Shown: in pieces, positions 1-7,157 of the stretch
How the letters are laid out: each line of letters opens with the position of its first letter
Numbering within the stretch: the first letter of the stretch is position 1
DNA from: Gemmatimonadota bacterium
GTDB taxonomy: Bacteria; Gemmatimonadota; Gemmatimonadetes; Longimicrobiales; Gaopeijiaceae
Assembly (NCBI GenBank): GCA_007129525.1
Contig: SKVI01000133.1
Location: forward strand, 1-13,690
Reading direction: 5' to 3'
DNA: 13,690 nucleotides
Notes under the pieces: generated by a model
What the model was told of the DNA's origin: nothing
The model's input: only the letters and a program-made list of their open reading frames with translations
Database searches by the model: none
Made by a program: the position numbers and the translations under genes

Positions 1-2078
1 AGCTGGAGGACCATGGTCAGGCCGGCGGCCTCGCCGAGGGTCGGTGCTCGCTCGCTGAGCCCCTCCACGACCCGAAGCTCTCCGTCGGGCCCGAGGGCGA
101 GCCCCGAGAGCCGCCCCTCAGACCAGCGTCGAAGGTGGTTCCCGGCTCGGCGAAGGAGTGGTCGTACCCAGGCCTCCCCGCCGACGGGGAAGGTTTCGTG
201 GGAAGCATCTGCTCCGGAGGCGGTGTCGGGCGCGGCCCCGTCCTCCGACGGAGCCCCGGCGCGGTGAAGCTCCTCGTCCAGGTCCTCCAGCCCCGCACGT
301 AGCCGCAGGGCCCGAGCCTCCAGCGCCTTCAGCTCCTCGGGACGGTCCTCGAGTTGTTCCCGGCGCCGCTTCCACCACTGGCCGTCTTGCACCAAAGTCT
401 CCCACTCTTCGCGAAACCGCGAGCGGAGCTCCTCTCGGGCCTGGTTCAGCGGCTGGGCGCAGGTGGGGCACGTGGCGTCGGCTCCATCCAGCGACGACAG
501 CCGGCGCCGGAGGAGACGGGCCTCATCACGGTAGTGCTGGAGGCGGGTCTCGGCCTCCTGTCGGTCACTGGCCCACTGGAGGGTTCTGGCCTCCACCTCA
601 CCCTCGGCTTCGATCCAGTCCTCTCGCAGCGTCCGCAGGGCCTCCTCCACCTCCCGGCGAGACGAGGCGGTAGCGCGGGAGCCCCCCTCGGCTTCGGAGG
701 GCGCTGGCGACCGAGGGGACGCAGGAGGTTCGGGCGCCGCATGAGACTCGGAAGCCGCATGAGACTCGGAAGCCGCAGGCCGCCCGGACGGGTCCGGGGC
801 GGCGCTGACGGGATCGGTGGCCGCCAGCCCCCGCCAGGCATCCAGGAGCTGGTGCACCCCTCCCGCTGCCCACAGGAGCCCTTCCACCGACGACGGATGG
901 ACGGCCACAGCACCGGCGATCTCCTCGCCCAGCCGCTCCAGCTCGAACGTCTCGTGGGAGGTGACGAAGTGGACGCCGTTGTCCCAGGAGTCCTTCCGCC
1001 AGCGCAGGGGAGTTGGAGGATCGGTCGCTTCCTGCTCCCCGGAACCGGCAGGCGCGGGGACCATGTCGGACGCCCCCCCCGGCGTCGACGTGGCGGCGGC
1101 GTCCTCCCTCCGGCTCAGGGGCTCGGCATGGAACGGCTCTGCAATCCGGACCTCCAGGTAGGCGGTCCGACGCTGGAGCGCCTGGAGGAGTCCCGCTTCG
1201 ACACCCTCCTCCGGTCGAACGAGACGTCCCTCCAGGCGAACTCGCAGGAGCTTGCTCTCGATGCCGCCGGGGATTCCCTCCAGCAGGTGACGCAGCCTCC
1301 GGGTCCCGGCCCCTGGATCGTCGGAGTCGCACCGGACGGGCGCCAGGTCCACCACCGGGCGACTGCGGACGGGATGGAACTCCCCCTCTCCGCTCTCCAG
1401 GTCGAAGACCATGAACCCCTTCTCGTCCGTGGCCTCGACCCACGGGTCCCACCCAACGCGCTCCAGTGAGCCGGCGGTCCTCACCCGGGGGTGGTGGATC
1501 CGGGCCGCGTGGTCGCCGCCCAGGGCCACGTAGCTCCACTCCCGGGGATCCAGGTCCACGTCGCCGGCGTCCGGGCCGGGTCGCCCCCGAAGCAGAAGAA
1601 TGTTCATGGCGGCATCCCGGTCCGGACGCAGCTCAGGTCTCGGCGGCCCCTGCACGGCCCGGTGGGGCACCAGGAGCGCGTGGATCCCAGTGTCCCGAAA
1701 GCGGACCGCCCGGGCGGCTCCTGCGGCGGCCTCGATGCCCGGCATGGTATCCAGGACCGCCACCGGCCCGGGATCGGCCGGCGCCCGGGGGGTGTCACGC
1801 TCTCCGGCAATGACCAGCACCGATACGCCGGGAACCAGGGCCTGGAGGGTTCGCAGGCCCCGCGTGAGGGTCAGGAAGGCGGTGGAGGGAGGATCGGGCC
1901 GATGGAAGAGATCTCCGGTAATGAGGACCATTTTCGGTTCCAGGCGAGCAGCCATCTGGATGGCCCGGTGGAAGGCCGAGGCCACGTCCCGCTCCCGCCG
2001 GTTCCACCCCCGCTCCATTCCCGGAAACGCACGGAACCCCAGGTGAAGGTCGGACAGGTGCACGAGGCGAAGGCTCAC
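1..2078 (-). CDS. SbcD-like metallophosphoesterase fused to SbcC/Rad50-like zinc-hook segment (3' end outside window)
   Basis: One frame is open for 692 codons from a GTG at 2078 to the left edge, with no stop seen. Residues 1-230 are a calcineurin-like phosphoesterase of the SbcD/Mre11/YhaO type: HLSDLHLG (D10, H12) and ITGDLFH (D56, H59) are intact. The later metal-site motifs are altered: GNHD reads GERD (92-95), the LLLHG histidine reads LLLRG (161-165), and GHxH reads GGDH (187-190). Residues 231-312 resemble the SbcD capping domain (GIPGGIESK). Residues 313-472 are a Pro/Ala/Ser-rich linker region. Charged coiled coil flanks CPTC (537-540), as in a Rad50 zinc hook. Residues 640-692 look like the start of the SbcC C-terminal ATPase lobe. 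No Walker A is visible. The GTG overlaps the preceding gene's stop by 4 nt, which supports this start and translational coupling. The phosphoesterase call is firm; the SbcC-like half is inferred from layout and short motifs. Motif alignment was by eye. Confidence 0.82.
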   Translation of the reverse strand, partial: MSLRLVHLSDLHLGFRAFPGMERGWNRRERDVASAFHRAIQMAARLEPKMVLITGDLFHRPDPPSTAFLTLTRGLRTLQALVPGVSVLVIAGERDTPRAPADPGPVAVLDTMPGIEAAAGAARAVRFRDTGIHALLVPHRAVQGPPRPELRPDRDAAMNILLLRGRPGPDAGDVDLDPREWSYVALGGDHAARIHHPRVRTAGSLERVGWDPWVEATDEKGFMVFDLESGEGEFHPVRSRPVVDLAPVRCDSDDPGAGTRRLRHLLEGIPGGIESKLLRVRLEGRLVRPEEGVEAGLLQALQRRTAYLEVRIAEPFHAEPLSRREDAAATSTPGGASDMVPAPAGSGEQEATDPPTPLRWRKDSWDNGVHFVTSHETFELERLGEEIAGAVAVHPSSVEGLLWAAGGVHQLLDAWRGLAATDPVSAAPDPSGRPAASESHAASESHAAPEPPASPRSPAPSEAEGGSRATASSRREVEEALRTLREDWIEAEGEVEARTLQWASDRQEAETRLQHYRDEARLLRRRLSSLDGADATCPTCAQPLNQAREELRSRFREEWETLVQDGQWWKRRREQLEDRPEELKALEARALRLRAGLEDLDEELHRAGAPSEDGAAPDTASGADASHETFPVGGEAWVRPLLRRAGNHLRRWSEGRLSGLALGPDGELRVVEGLSERAPTLGEAAGLTMVLQ
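737..772. repeat. Two tandem 18-bp units inside the SbcD-like fusion gene
   Basis: Two identical 18-bp units lie head to tail at 737-754 and 755-772, and a third copy begins (ccgca) at 773. In the minus-strand reading frame each encodes SESHAA, so the linker reads SESHAASESHAA (residues 437-448). The repeat is in frame and sits in the Pro/Ala/Ser-rich linker between the phosphoesterase and the coiled coil, where a length change would be tolerated. Confidence 0.9.
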
Positions 2079-3559
2079 GCCTCGGTCTCCACCGCGGCTT
2101 TGCCCACGTCCAGCACCACCCTCAGGTATCCCTCGACCCGATCGGGCCATCCGGTGGCGCGTCCGCCTCCCAGAACCATGAAAGCGGGGCGCGAACCGGG
2201 CTCCGGAACGCTCTGCCTCCAGGGCTCGTCCCACCGGGCCGGTCGCTCCTCGGCCTCCTCCCGGCTCACGCGACCGGCCACATAGAGGGAGGCCCGGGGA
2301 ACGTGCCGAGCCATCTCCCGTGCCCGGTCCAGGAAGGGCCCGGAGGCGCCCCCGTCCTGCAGCGGCCCCAAAATGAGCACGCCGTGGGGGCGGAGAGTCG
2401 ACAAGAGGCGCTGGAGGGCCCCGGAGGGCAACCGGAAGGCTCCGGGTGACGACGCCAGCGCCAGGGTGTCCAGGACCACCAGGTCGAACGAGGCGGGAGG
2501 AAGGTGCTCGGAACTGCCGGCGAGCGCCTCCTCCACCGGCACCGGCCGCAGGATCAGCCCTTCCTGTTCACCAACTGGCGCCGCCTTGCCGGATCGGACC
2601 GAGGCCTCGGTGCCCACCCGGTGGGCGAGCTCCTCCACCGCCGCCAGCAGGTCCGGACTGCCGTCCATGACGTGAAGCCCGGCAACCCGGGCGCCGCCCT
2701 CCTCCCGTCTACCGCGTGAGCGCAGGTGAAGGGCCAGGGGAAGCCTTCCCACGCCCAGGAAGAGGGCGCGGCCCCCCTTCGCCCCTGTCCAGCCCTCGAT
2801 GCCTCGTACCAACGCCCGGTCCACCGAAAGGAAGGGTCCCCCCTCGGGGGTCAGCACCCCCCGGATCCTTCCCCCCTCCGCGAGGACGAAGCGGGATCGC
2901 TCGGACCGACCACCCACCCAGGCCTGCAGGTACTCGGGGTCGGGAGCGCCGGCACCGTCACGGCCGGGAAGGGGCTGTGTCCAGACCACTCCCTCGAGGG
3001 AACGTCCCTGCAGGAGAGCACCCGTGGACGCCACCATGAGGGCCAGGAGGAGGAGCGCCGCCGATGACCCCAGCATGGGGAAGAAGACGAGACCGGTGAG
3101 GAGCACGCCCGCCGCTGCACCCAGAATCGCCGCCGGGCCGTCACGGACGGCAGACCCCCCGCTCTGCGGGAATCGGGACAGGGCACCCACCACCGACCCT
3201 GCACCGAAGAGGGGCAGCGCCGCCAGGAGCGCCAGGCCCAATCCCTGACTCAGGGCCGGAGCACCGAAGCCGGCGAACCACTCCCACGCCATGGAGAAGA
3301 CCACCGCCAGGGTCACCGCCACCAGCACCAGGAGCCACTGGCGACGAAGCACCTCCACCGGGTCACTCCCCCTCGGTCGTGCACCGTAGCCCACCCCCAG
3401 GGCCGCCGACGCCAACTGGGTCGCCAGAACCACCACCAACGCCGGCAGGAATCCCGGCCCCCCGTAGAGGAGGAGGCCGGCCGCAACCAACGCCACGATC
3501 CCCATGGCCACACCCAGGAGAAAGGGCGAGAGCCCACGGAGCCATCCGCCGCTGGTCAT
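2075..3559 (-). CDS. Membrane protein with spermidine synthase/SAM-methyltransferase-like C-terminal domain
   Basis: This 494-aa protein has about six hydrophobic segments in its first 185 residues (roughly 10-31, 36-58, 73-92, 102-125, 143-162 and 164-182). A soluble C-terminal half follows. That half has the order of a Rossmann methyltransferase or polyamine aminopropyltransferase: ALFLGVG as a glycine-rich motif I, HVMDGSPDLLAAVEEL as the acidic second strand, FDLVVLD as motif IV, and LRPHGVLILGP as motif V. The glycine motif is weak (GVG rather than GxGxG) and I do not see the catalytic acidic cluster of true spermidine synthases, so activity is uncertain. The ATG overlaps the stop of the flavin reductase gene by 4 nt, and its own TGA overlaps the GTG of the next gene by 4 nt, so it is the middle gene of a coupled operon. 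The exact function is unknown. Confidence 0.85.
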   Translation of the reverse strand: MTSGGWLRGLSPFLLGVAMGIVALVAAGLLLYGGPGFLPALVVVLATQLASAALGVGYGARPRGSDPVEVLRRQWLLVLVAVTLAVVFSMAWEWFAGFGAPALSQGLGLALLAALPLFGAGSVVGALSRFPQSGGSAVRDGPAAILGAAAGVLLTGLVFFPMLGSSAALLLLALMVASTGALLQGRSLEGVVWTQPLPGRDGAGAPDPEYLQAWVGGRSERSRFVLAEGGRIRGVLTPEGGPFLSVDRALVRGIEGWTGAKGGRALFLGVGRLPLALHLRSRGRREEGGARVAGLHVMDGSPDLLAAVEELAHRVGTEASVRSGKAAPVGEQEGLILRPVPVEEALAGSSEHLPPASFDLVVLDTLALASSPGAFRLPSGALQRLLSTLRPHGVLILGPLQDGGASGPFLDRAREMARHVPRASLYVAGRVSREEAEERPARWDEPWRQSVPEPGSRPAFMVLGGGRATGWPDRVEGYLRVVLDVGKAAVETEA

Positions 3560-4035
3560 GGATGTACGGTCCCGTAGGCTCCCCTGTAGAAGACCAGCGG
3601 CTCGTCGGCCTGGCCTCCTCCGCAGCGTTCCACCTGGCCGATGAGGAGCACATGGTCACCCGCCTCGACCTCCTTCCAGATCCGACAATCCAGCCATGCC
3701 AGGGCGTCGTCCAGGATCGGCGCACCGGTCTCCTCCACCCGGGTGGACACCCCTGTGAAGCGGTCCTCCCTGGTGCCACCGGCGAACCGGCGGGCCAGAT
3801 CCTCCTGCGAGGCCCCCAGAAAGGAGAGGGCGAAGGCACCGTGGCGCTGAAGCGCCGGCAGAGAGGCGGAATCGTGGTCCACGCAGACCAGCACCAGGCG
3901 CGGGTTCAGCGAGACGGAGGCCACGGCGTTGGCGGTGAACCCCAGGTCGGCGCCGTTGTCATTGCGTCCGGTGACCACCGCCACACCGGTGGCGAAATGC
4001 CCCATGACGCGGCGGAAGCGTTCCTCTTCGGTCAT
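3556..4035 (-). CDS. Flavin reductase-like domain protein (FMN-binding split barrel)
   Basis: The 159-aa product matches the short flavin reductase family (HpaC/RutF type), which reduces free FMN or FAD with NAD(P)H, often to supply a partner monooxygenase. Family features are the N-terminal FRRVMGHFATGVAVVTGR (7-24), the FMN-binding stretch GFTANAVASVSLNPRLVLVC (32-51), the SFLGASQEDLARRFAG segment (71-86), GAPILDDALAWLDC (104-117) and GDHVLLIGQV (126-135), with FYRGAYG near the end. Length is normal for the family. The frame stays open far upstream, but homology begins at this ATG; a GGAA sits about 10 nt before it. It is the first gene of a minus-strand operon and overlaps the next gene by ATGA. 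No monooxygenase partner is visible, so its substrate pathway is unknown. Confidence 0.88.
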   Translation of the reverse strand: MTEEERFRRVMGHFATGVAVVTGRNDNGADLGFTANAVASVSLNPRLVLVCVDHDSASLPALQRHGAFALSFLGASQEDLARRFAGGTREDRFTGVSTRVEETGAPILDDALAWLDCRIWKEVEAGDHVLLIGQVERCGGGQADEPLVFYRGAYGTVHP

Positions 4036-4170
4036 CCCGTCAGTTCCATGGTCGGGTGTCAGCTTTGCATTACCCCTTGGTCGTAGGTAGCTTCCGAAGC
4101 GGCCCCAGCCGGCCCGGGTGGCGGTGGATCCGCCCCCGCCCACCTGCATTCGACCCCCAACTGAAACACC
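4036..4170. other. Divergent intergenic region between flavin reductase and lipoprotein genes
   Basis: These 135 bp must hold the start signals for both flanking operons. On the plus strand TTGCAT (4065-4070) and TAGCTT (4088-4093) are 17 bp apart, a weak 3/6 plus 3/6 match to a sigma-70 promoter. A small GC hairpin, GGCGG (4120-4124) and CCGCC (4130-4134), lies in what would be the lipoprotein leader. I looked for a cobalamin riboswitch because of the downstream importer; the space is short and I recognise no B12-box. Confidence 0.35.
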
Positions 4171-5199
4171 ATGCGTGCCAAGGGTTTCTTGCCCCTCATT
4201 CTCGTGCTGATCATAACCGCGTCCGCAGGGTGCGACAACGTGGAATGGGGCGGCATGGAGATCCACGTCGAGCCTCCGCCTCCCTCTCCCTCGACCCTGG
4301 AGGTAGACGCCGAGGAGGCCGAGGAGCCGGAGCGCCTGGAACCCATCGCCCTCTCGCCCCTGGTGTACCTGGTGGAGCGGACCGCGGACGGCGACGCCAC
4401 CCTCCTGCCCGTGGCCCAGTTCGACGACAACGGCTACGCGCCGCTCCCGGACCCCGACGAGACACCGGACCTGGTGGAGCGCTTCCCCCTCGAGCGATGG
4501 GATGCAGAGACCGAGTTCGTGCTCTTTGACCAGGGTGTGGCGGTGGGCCGCTTCATTGCCGACGGGTCGAGCCGGCTGGACGAGACCTTCTGTCTGGCCC
4601 GGGCCCGGGGCTCGGGAGTCGTGCACGTGCATCCCGGGGCCACCCAGCGCCAGCGGTTCCTGGCCCTTCGCCGGGACGACCTTCCCGCAGCGCCGTCCGG
4701 CCTCCAGCCCCACCCGGGCATCGACGTCACCGACGAGCTCCGAAACCGCTCGCTGGATGCCGCCCGCACCCTGATTCCCCGACTCGACGTCCCCTGGCCC
4801 CCCTCGGTCCTCGAGATCCGTCGCCGGATCGACCCCTTCACCGTGGGCGAGTCCCGACGGGCTCTGGCAGCCTCTTTCGTCTTCGGAGACGATCTCCAGG
4901 TGGGCACGCCGCAGCCCACGGGCTATTCGCTCTTTCTGATCAGCGCTGAGGAGGACGACCAGTTCCGCCCCGTCTTCTCGTGGTACCAGGAGGCCGGGGC
5001 CGGTCCCAAGGCCTTCCCCGGGTTCCTGGCCGCCCACGATCTTCGGGAGGTGGGCGAGCCCGACCTCCTCCTGGAAGTTTTCGGCGAGGAACTCCGGTGG
5101 CTGGTCATGCTGGGAAGAGAGGGCGAGGAACACAGGCTGATGTACCAGGATCCCTGCGGGGTGGACCCGGTGGCGGGTGCCCTGCAGGACCACTCGTAA
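4171..5199 (+). CDS. Lipoprotein of unknown function, first gene of an ABC importer operon
   Basis: This 342-aa protein begins MRAKGFLPLILVLII, a charged n-region plus hydrophobic core, and ends its signal at SAGC (residues 18-21), so C21 is a likely lipidation site. A short Pro-rich and Glu-rich tether follows (about 33-56), then a globular region with no family I recognise. It has a central histidine-containing strand (VVHVHPGATQRQ) and a segment rich in Asp/Glu near EEDDQFRPVFSWY. No membrane helix follows the signal. The ATG has no clear Shine-Dalgarno sequence. Its TAA overlaps the ATG of the substrate-binding lipoprotein (TAATG), so the two are probably co-translated. This suggests, but does not show, a role in substrate capture or in linking to an outer-membrane receptor. 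Confidence 0.85.
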   Translation: MRAKGFLPLILVLIITASAGCDNVEWGGMEIHVEPPPPSPSTLEVDAEEAEEPERLEPIALSPLVYLVERTADGDATLLPVAQFDDNGYAPLPDPDETPDLVERFPLERWDAETEFVLFDQGVAVGRFIADGSSRLDETFCLARARGSGVVHVHPGATQRQRFLALRRDDLPAAPSGLQPHPGIDVTDELRNRSLDAARTLIPRLDVPWPPSVLEIRRRIDPFTVGESRRALAASFVFGDDLQVGTPQPTGYSLFLISAEEDDQFRPVFSWYQEAGAGPKAFPGFLAAHDLREVGEPDLLLEVFGEELRWLVMLGREGEEHRLMYQDPCGVDPVAGALQDHS

Positions 5200-6158
5200 T
5201 GCGGCTCATCCGGGCCCTCGCAGCACCGGGCCTGGTCCTGGGCCTCGGCGCCCTCCTCCTGGTACCGGCCTGCCAGGAGCCGGATCCTCGCGCCGACGAG
5301 GACGCGCACGCGGCGCCTGCCGTCCGGGCCCCCGAATCCGTCTCGGAGGACGCGGCCCGCGCCACGGACCCCGACGAGGTCTGGCCCCGGACCCTCCGGG
5401 ACCAGGCGGGACGAACCGTGGAACTGGTCCGCCCCCCCGCCCGCATCGTGTCGCTGGTTCCCGCCGCCACGACCATCCTGGTGGAACTGGGTGAGGTGGA
5501 GCACCTGGTGGGGCGGACCGACTACGACGAGGGGGAGCCCCTGGAGGAGCTCCCTTCGGTGGGGGGCGGACTGAATCCCAGCATCGAACGTCTCGTGGCC
5601 CTGGAGCCGGAACTGGTGGTCCGCTTCGAGGGCGACCAGGACCGGGCCACCCCCCAGACGCTGGATCGAGCCGGCGTCCAGCACCTGGCCGTCCGGCCCG
5701 ACCGGATCGATGACATCAGGGAGATGGCCGTGCTCCTGGGCCAGGCCACCGGACGGGTGGGCGAAGCCCGGCGGCTCGTGGATCGCATGGACCGGGAGCT
5801 GGATGCGGTCCGGGACCGTGTACGGCACACCTCCCCGCCCCGGGTGGCCTTCCTCCTGGGCGGCGACCCGCCGTGGGTCGTGGGCCCGGGCACCTTTCTC
5901 CACGAGCTGCTGGAGATCGCAGGGGGAGAGAACGCCCTGGCTCAGGTGGACGCACCCCTCTACGCCCCCGTCTCCGTAGAGGAGATCCTGCGGCAGGAGG
6001 TGGACCTGATCCTGGCCCTGGAGGGAGCGCAGGTTCCTTCGGCCCTCCAGCGGCTGCCCGTAGAGCGACTGCCGGACGGCGTCCAGTCCCCGGGGATCGA
6101 CGTGGGCTGGTCCGCCCGGGAAATCAGCCGGAGGCTTCACCCGGAGGAGTGGCGGTGA
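5199..6158 (+). CDS. BtuF-type ABC transporter substrate-binding lipoprotein (cobalamin/heme/siderophore)
   Basis: The 319-aa product has a signal peptide ending in the lipobox VPAC (22-25), so it is probably membrane-anchored at C25. After an acidic, Ala/Pro-rich tether it carries the Peripla_BP_2 fold: TLRDQAGRTVEL (65-76), RIVSLVPAATTILVELG (82-98), VGRTDYDEGEP (104-114), VGGGLNPSIERLVALEPELV (121-140) and the C-terminal lobe with LLEIAGGENALAQ and SVEEILRQEVDLIL. The SLxPAxT and TDYD pattern is that of BtuF-like cobalamin binders, but heme and ferric-siderophore binders share the fold, so the substrate is left open. The frame is open further upstream, but the ATG at 5199 is chosen because it directly precedes the signal peptide and overlaps the previous stop by 1 nt. 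It ends in a 4-nt overlap with the permease gene. Confidence 0.9.
   Translation: MRLIRALAAPGLVLGLGALLLVPACQEPDPRADEDAHAAPAVRAPESVSEDAARATDPDEVWPRTLRDQAGRTVELVRPPARIVSLVPAATTILVELGEVEHLVGRTDYDEGEPLEELPSVGGGLNPSIERLVALEPELVVRFEGDQDRATPQTLDRAGVQHLAVRPDRIDDIREMAVLLGQATGRVGEARRLVDRMDRELDAVRDRVRHTSPPRVAFLLGGDPPWVVGPGTFLHELLEIAGGENALAQVDAPLYAPVSVEEILRQEVDLILALEGAQVPSALQRLPVERLPDGVQSPGIDVGWSAREISRRLHPEEWR
6143..6149 (+). promoter_or_regulatory. Shine-Dalgarno site that sets the permease start
   Basis: GGAGGAG lies 5 nt before the GTG at 6155. Another in-frame GTG at 6149 overlaps this site and would be too close to use it, so 6155 is preferred. The site lies inside the last codons of the substrate-binding protein gene. 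Confidence 0.7.
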
Positions 6159-7144
6159 GGAACTTCGCGGCGGGAGCCGTCCTTCTGGCCGCGACCATCC
6201 TGGCCGTCTTCCTTTCGGTACGATACGGCGCCGTGAGCCTGACGACACAGGAGGTCCTGCAGTCCCTCACCGGCGGGGGGGGCGCAACGGAGCGCTTCAT
6301 CGTCCTGGAGCACCGCCTCCCCCGGGCCCTCCTGGGGATCCTGGTGGGAGGAGGGTTGGCGCTGGCCGGCGCCGTCTTCCAGGCGCTCCTGCGAAATCCG
6401 CTGGCCGAGCCCTACATTCTGGGCATCTCCGGCGGCGCGGCGGCCGGCGCAGTCCTGGCGCTGGCGCTGGGCCTCACCTCGGCGCTTTCCTGGTTCTTGC
6501 CCGGTGCGGCCTTCGCCGGGGCCCTCCTGGCCATTGCCCTGGTGTTCGGCGTGGCCGTGTCGGCGGACCGCCGCCTGGACGTTCGGGTGCTCCTGCTGTC
6601 GGGGGTGGTGGTGGGAGCCTTCTTCTCGGCCTGCATCGCCCTGATCCTGGCACTGGCCGAAGCCCAGGTGGTCCGCAGTGCAGTGCTCTGGATGATGGGA
6701 AGCCTGGCCGGGGCCACCTGGCGCAGCGTGGGCGTGGTGGCGGCCTACACCCTTCCGGCCTGCCTCCTTCTGCTGGGACTGGCCCGGGCCCTGAATCTCA
6801 TGTCCATCGGCGAGGAGACGGCCAGCTATCTGGGCACCGAGGTGGAAACGGTGAAGCGTGTGTCGTACGGCGTGGCCTCGTTGGTGGCGGCGGCCGGTGT
6901 GGCCTTTGCCGGAGTCATCGGTTTCGTGGGACTCGTGGTGCCCCACGGAGTGCGCCTGGTCATGGGCTCGGACCACCGGATCCTGCTGCCCCTCTCCTTT
7001 CTGGCCGGTGGAGCCTTCCTGACCCTGGCCGACCTGCTAGCCCGGGTCATGCTTTCGCCGGCGGAGATCCCCATCGGCGTGGTGACGGCCTTCGTGGGCG
7101 TCCCCTTCTTTCTGGTGCTCCTGCGCCGGAGCTTGAGGGCATGA
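6155..7144 (+). CDS. FecCD/BtuC-family ABC transporter permease
   Basis: The 329-aa product is a polytopic inner-membrane protein of normal length for the FecCD family, which forms a homodimeric channel of about ten helices per subunit. Diagnostic blocks are RLPR (54-57), the glycine-rich GGGLALAGAVFQ followed by RNPLAEPYILGISGGAAAG (80-98), the coupling segment LNLMSIGEETASYLG (213-227) that contacts the ATPase, GFVGLVVPHGVR (256-267), and the C-terminal block with EIPIGVVTAFVGVPFFLVLL. The GTG overlaps the TGA of the substrate-binding protein gene (GTGA) behind a strong GGAGGAG. With its neighbours it completes a type II importer. Earlier in-frame starts would run through the preceding gene and are rejected. 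Confidence 0.95.
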   Translation: MRNFAAGAVLLAATILAVFLSVRYGAVSLTTQEVLQSLTGGGGATERFIVLEHRLPRALLGILVGGGLALAGAVFQALLRNPLAEPYILGISGGAAAGAVLALALGLTSALSWFLPGAAFAGALLAIALVFGVAVSADRRLDVRVLLLSGVVVGAFFSACIALILALAEAQVVRSAVLWMMGSLAGATWRSVGVVAAYTLPACLLLLGLARALNLMSIGEETASYLGTEVETVKRVSYGVASLVAAAGVAFAGVIGFVGLVVPHGVRLVMGSDHRILLPLSFLAGGAFLTLADLLARVMLSPAEIPIGVVTAFVGVPFFLVLLRRSLRA

Positions 7145-7157
7145 CGAGGGCTACGCC

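Noticed and set aside
354..1469. A 371-codon open frame on the plus strand opposite the SbcD-like fusion gene
   Set aside because: It is antisense to a frame with clear phosphoesterase motifs, and its translation has no recognisable motifs. Long antisense frames are expected at this GC content.
598..1539. A 313-codon minus-strand frame overlapping the fusion gene in another frame
   Set aside because: Arg/Gly/Pro-rich low-complexity translation with no motifs; the overlapping frame from 2078 explains the region better.
4036..5193. Upstream extension of the flavin reductase frame to 5193
   Set aside because: The extension is antisense to the lipoprotein gene and matches nothing; family homology starts at the ATG at 4035.
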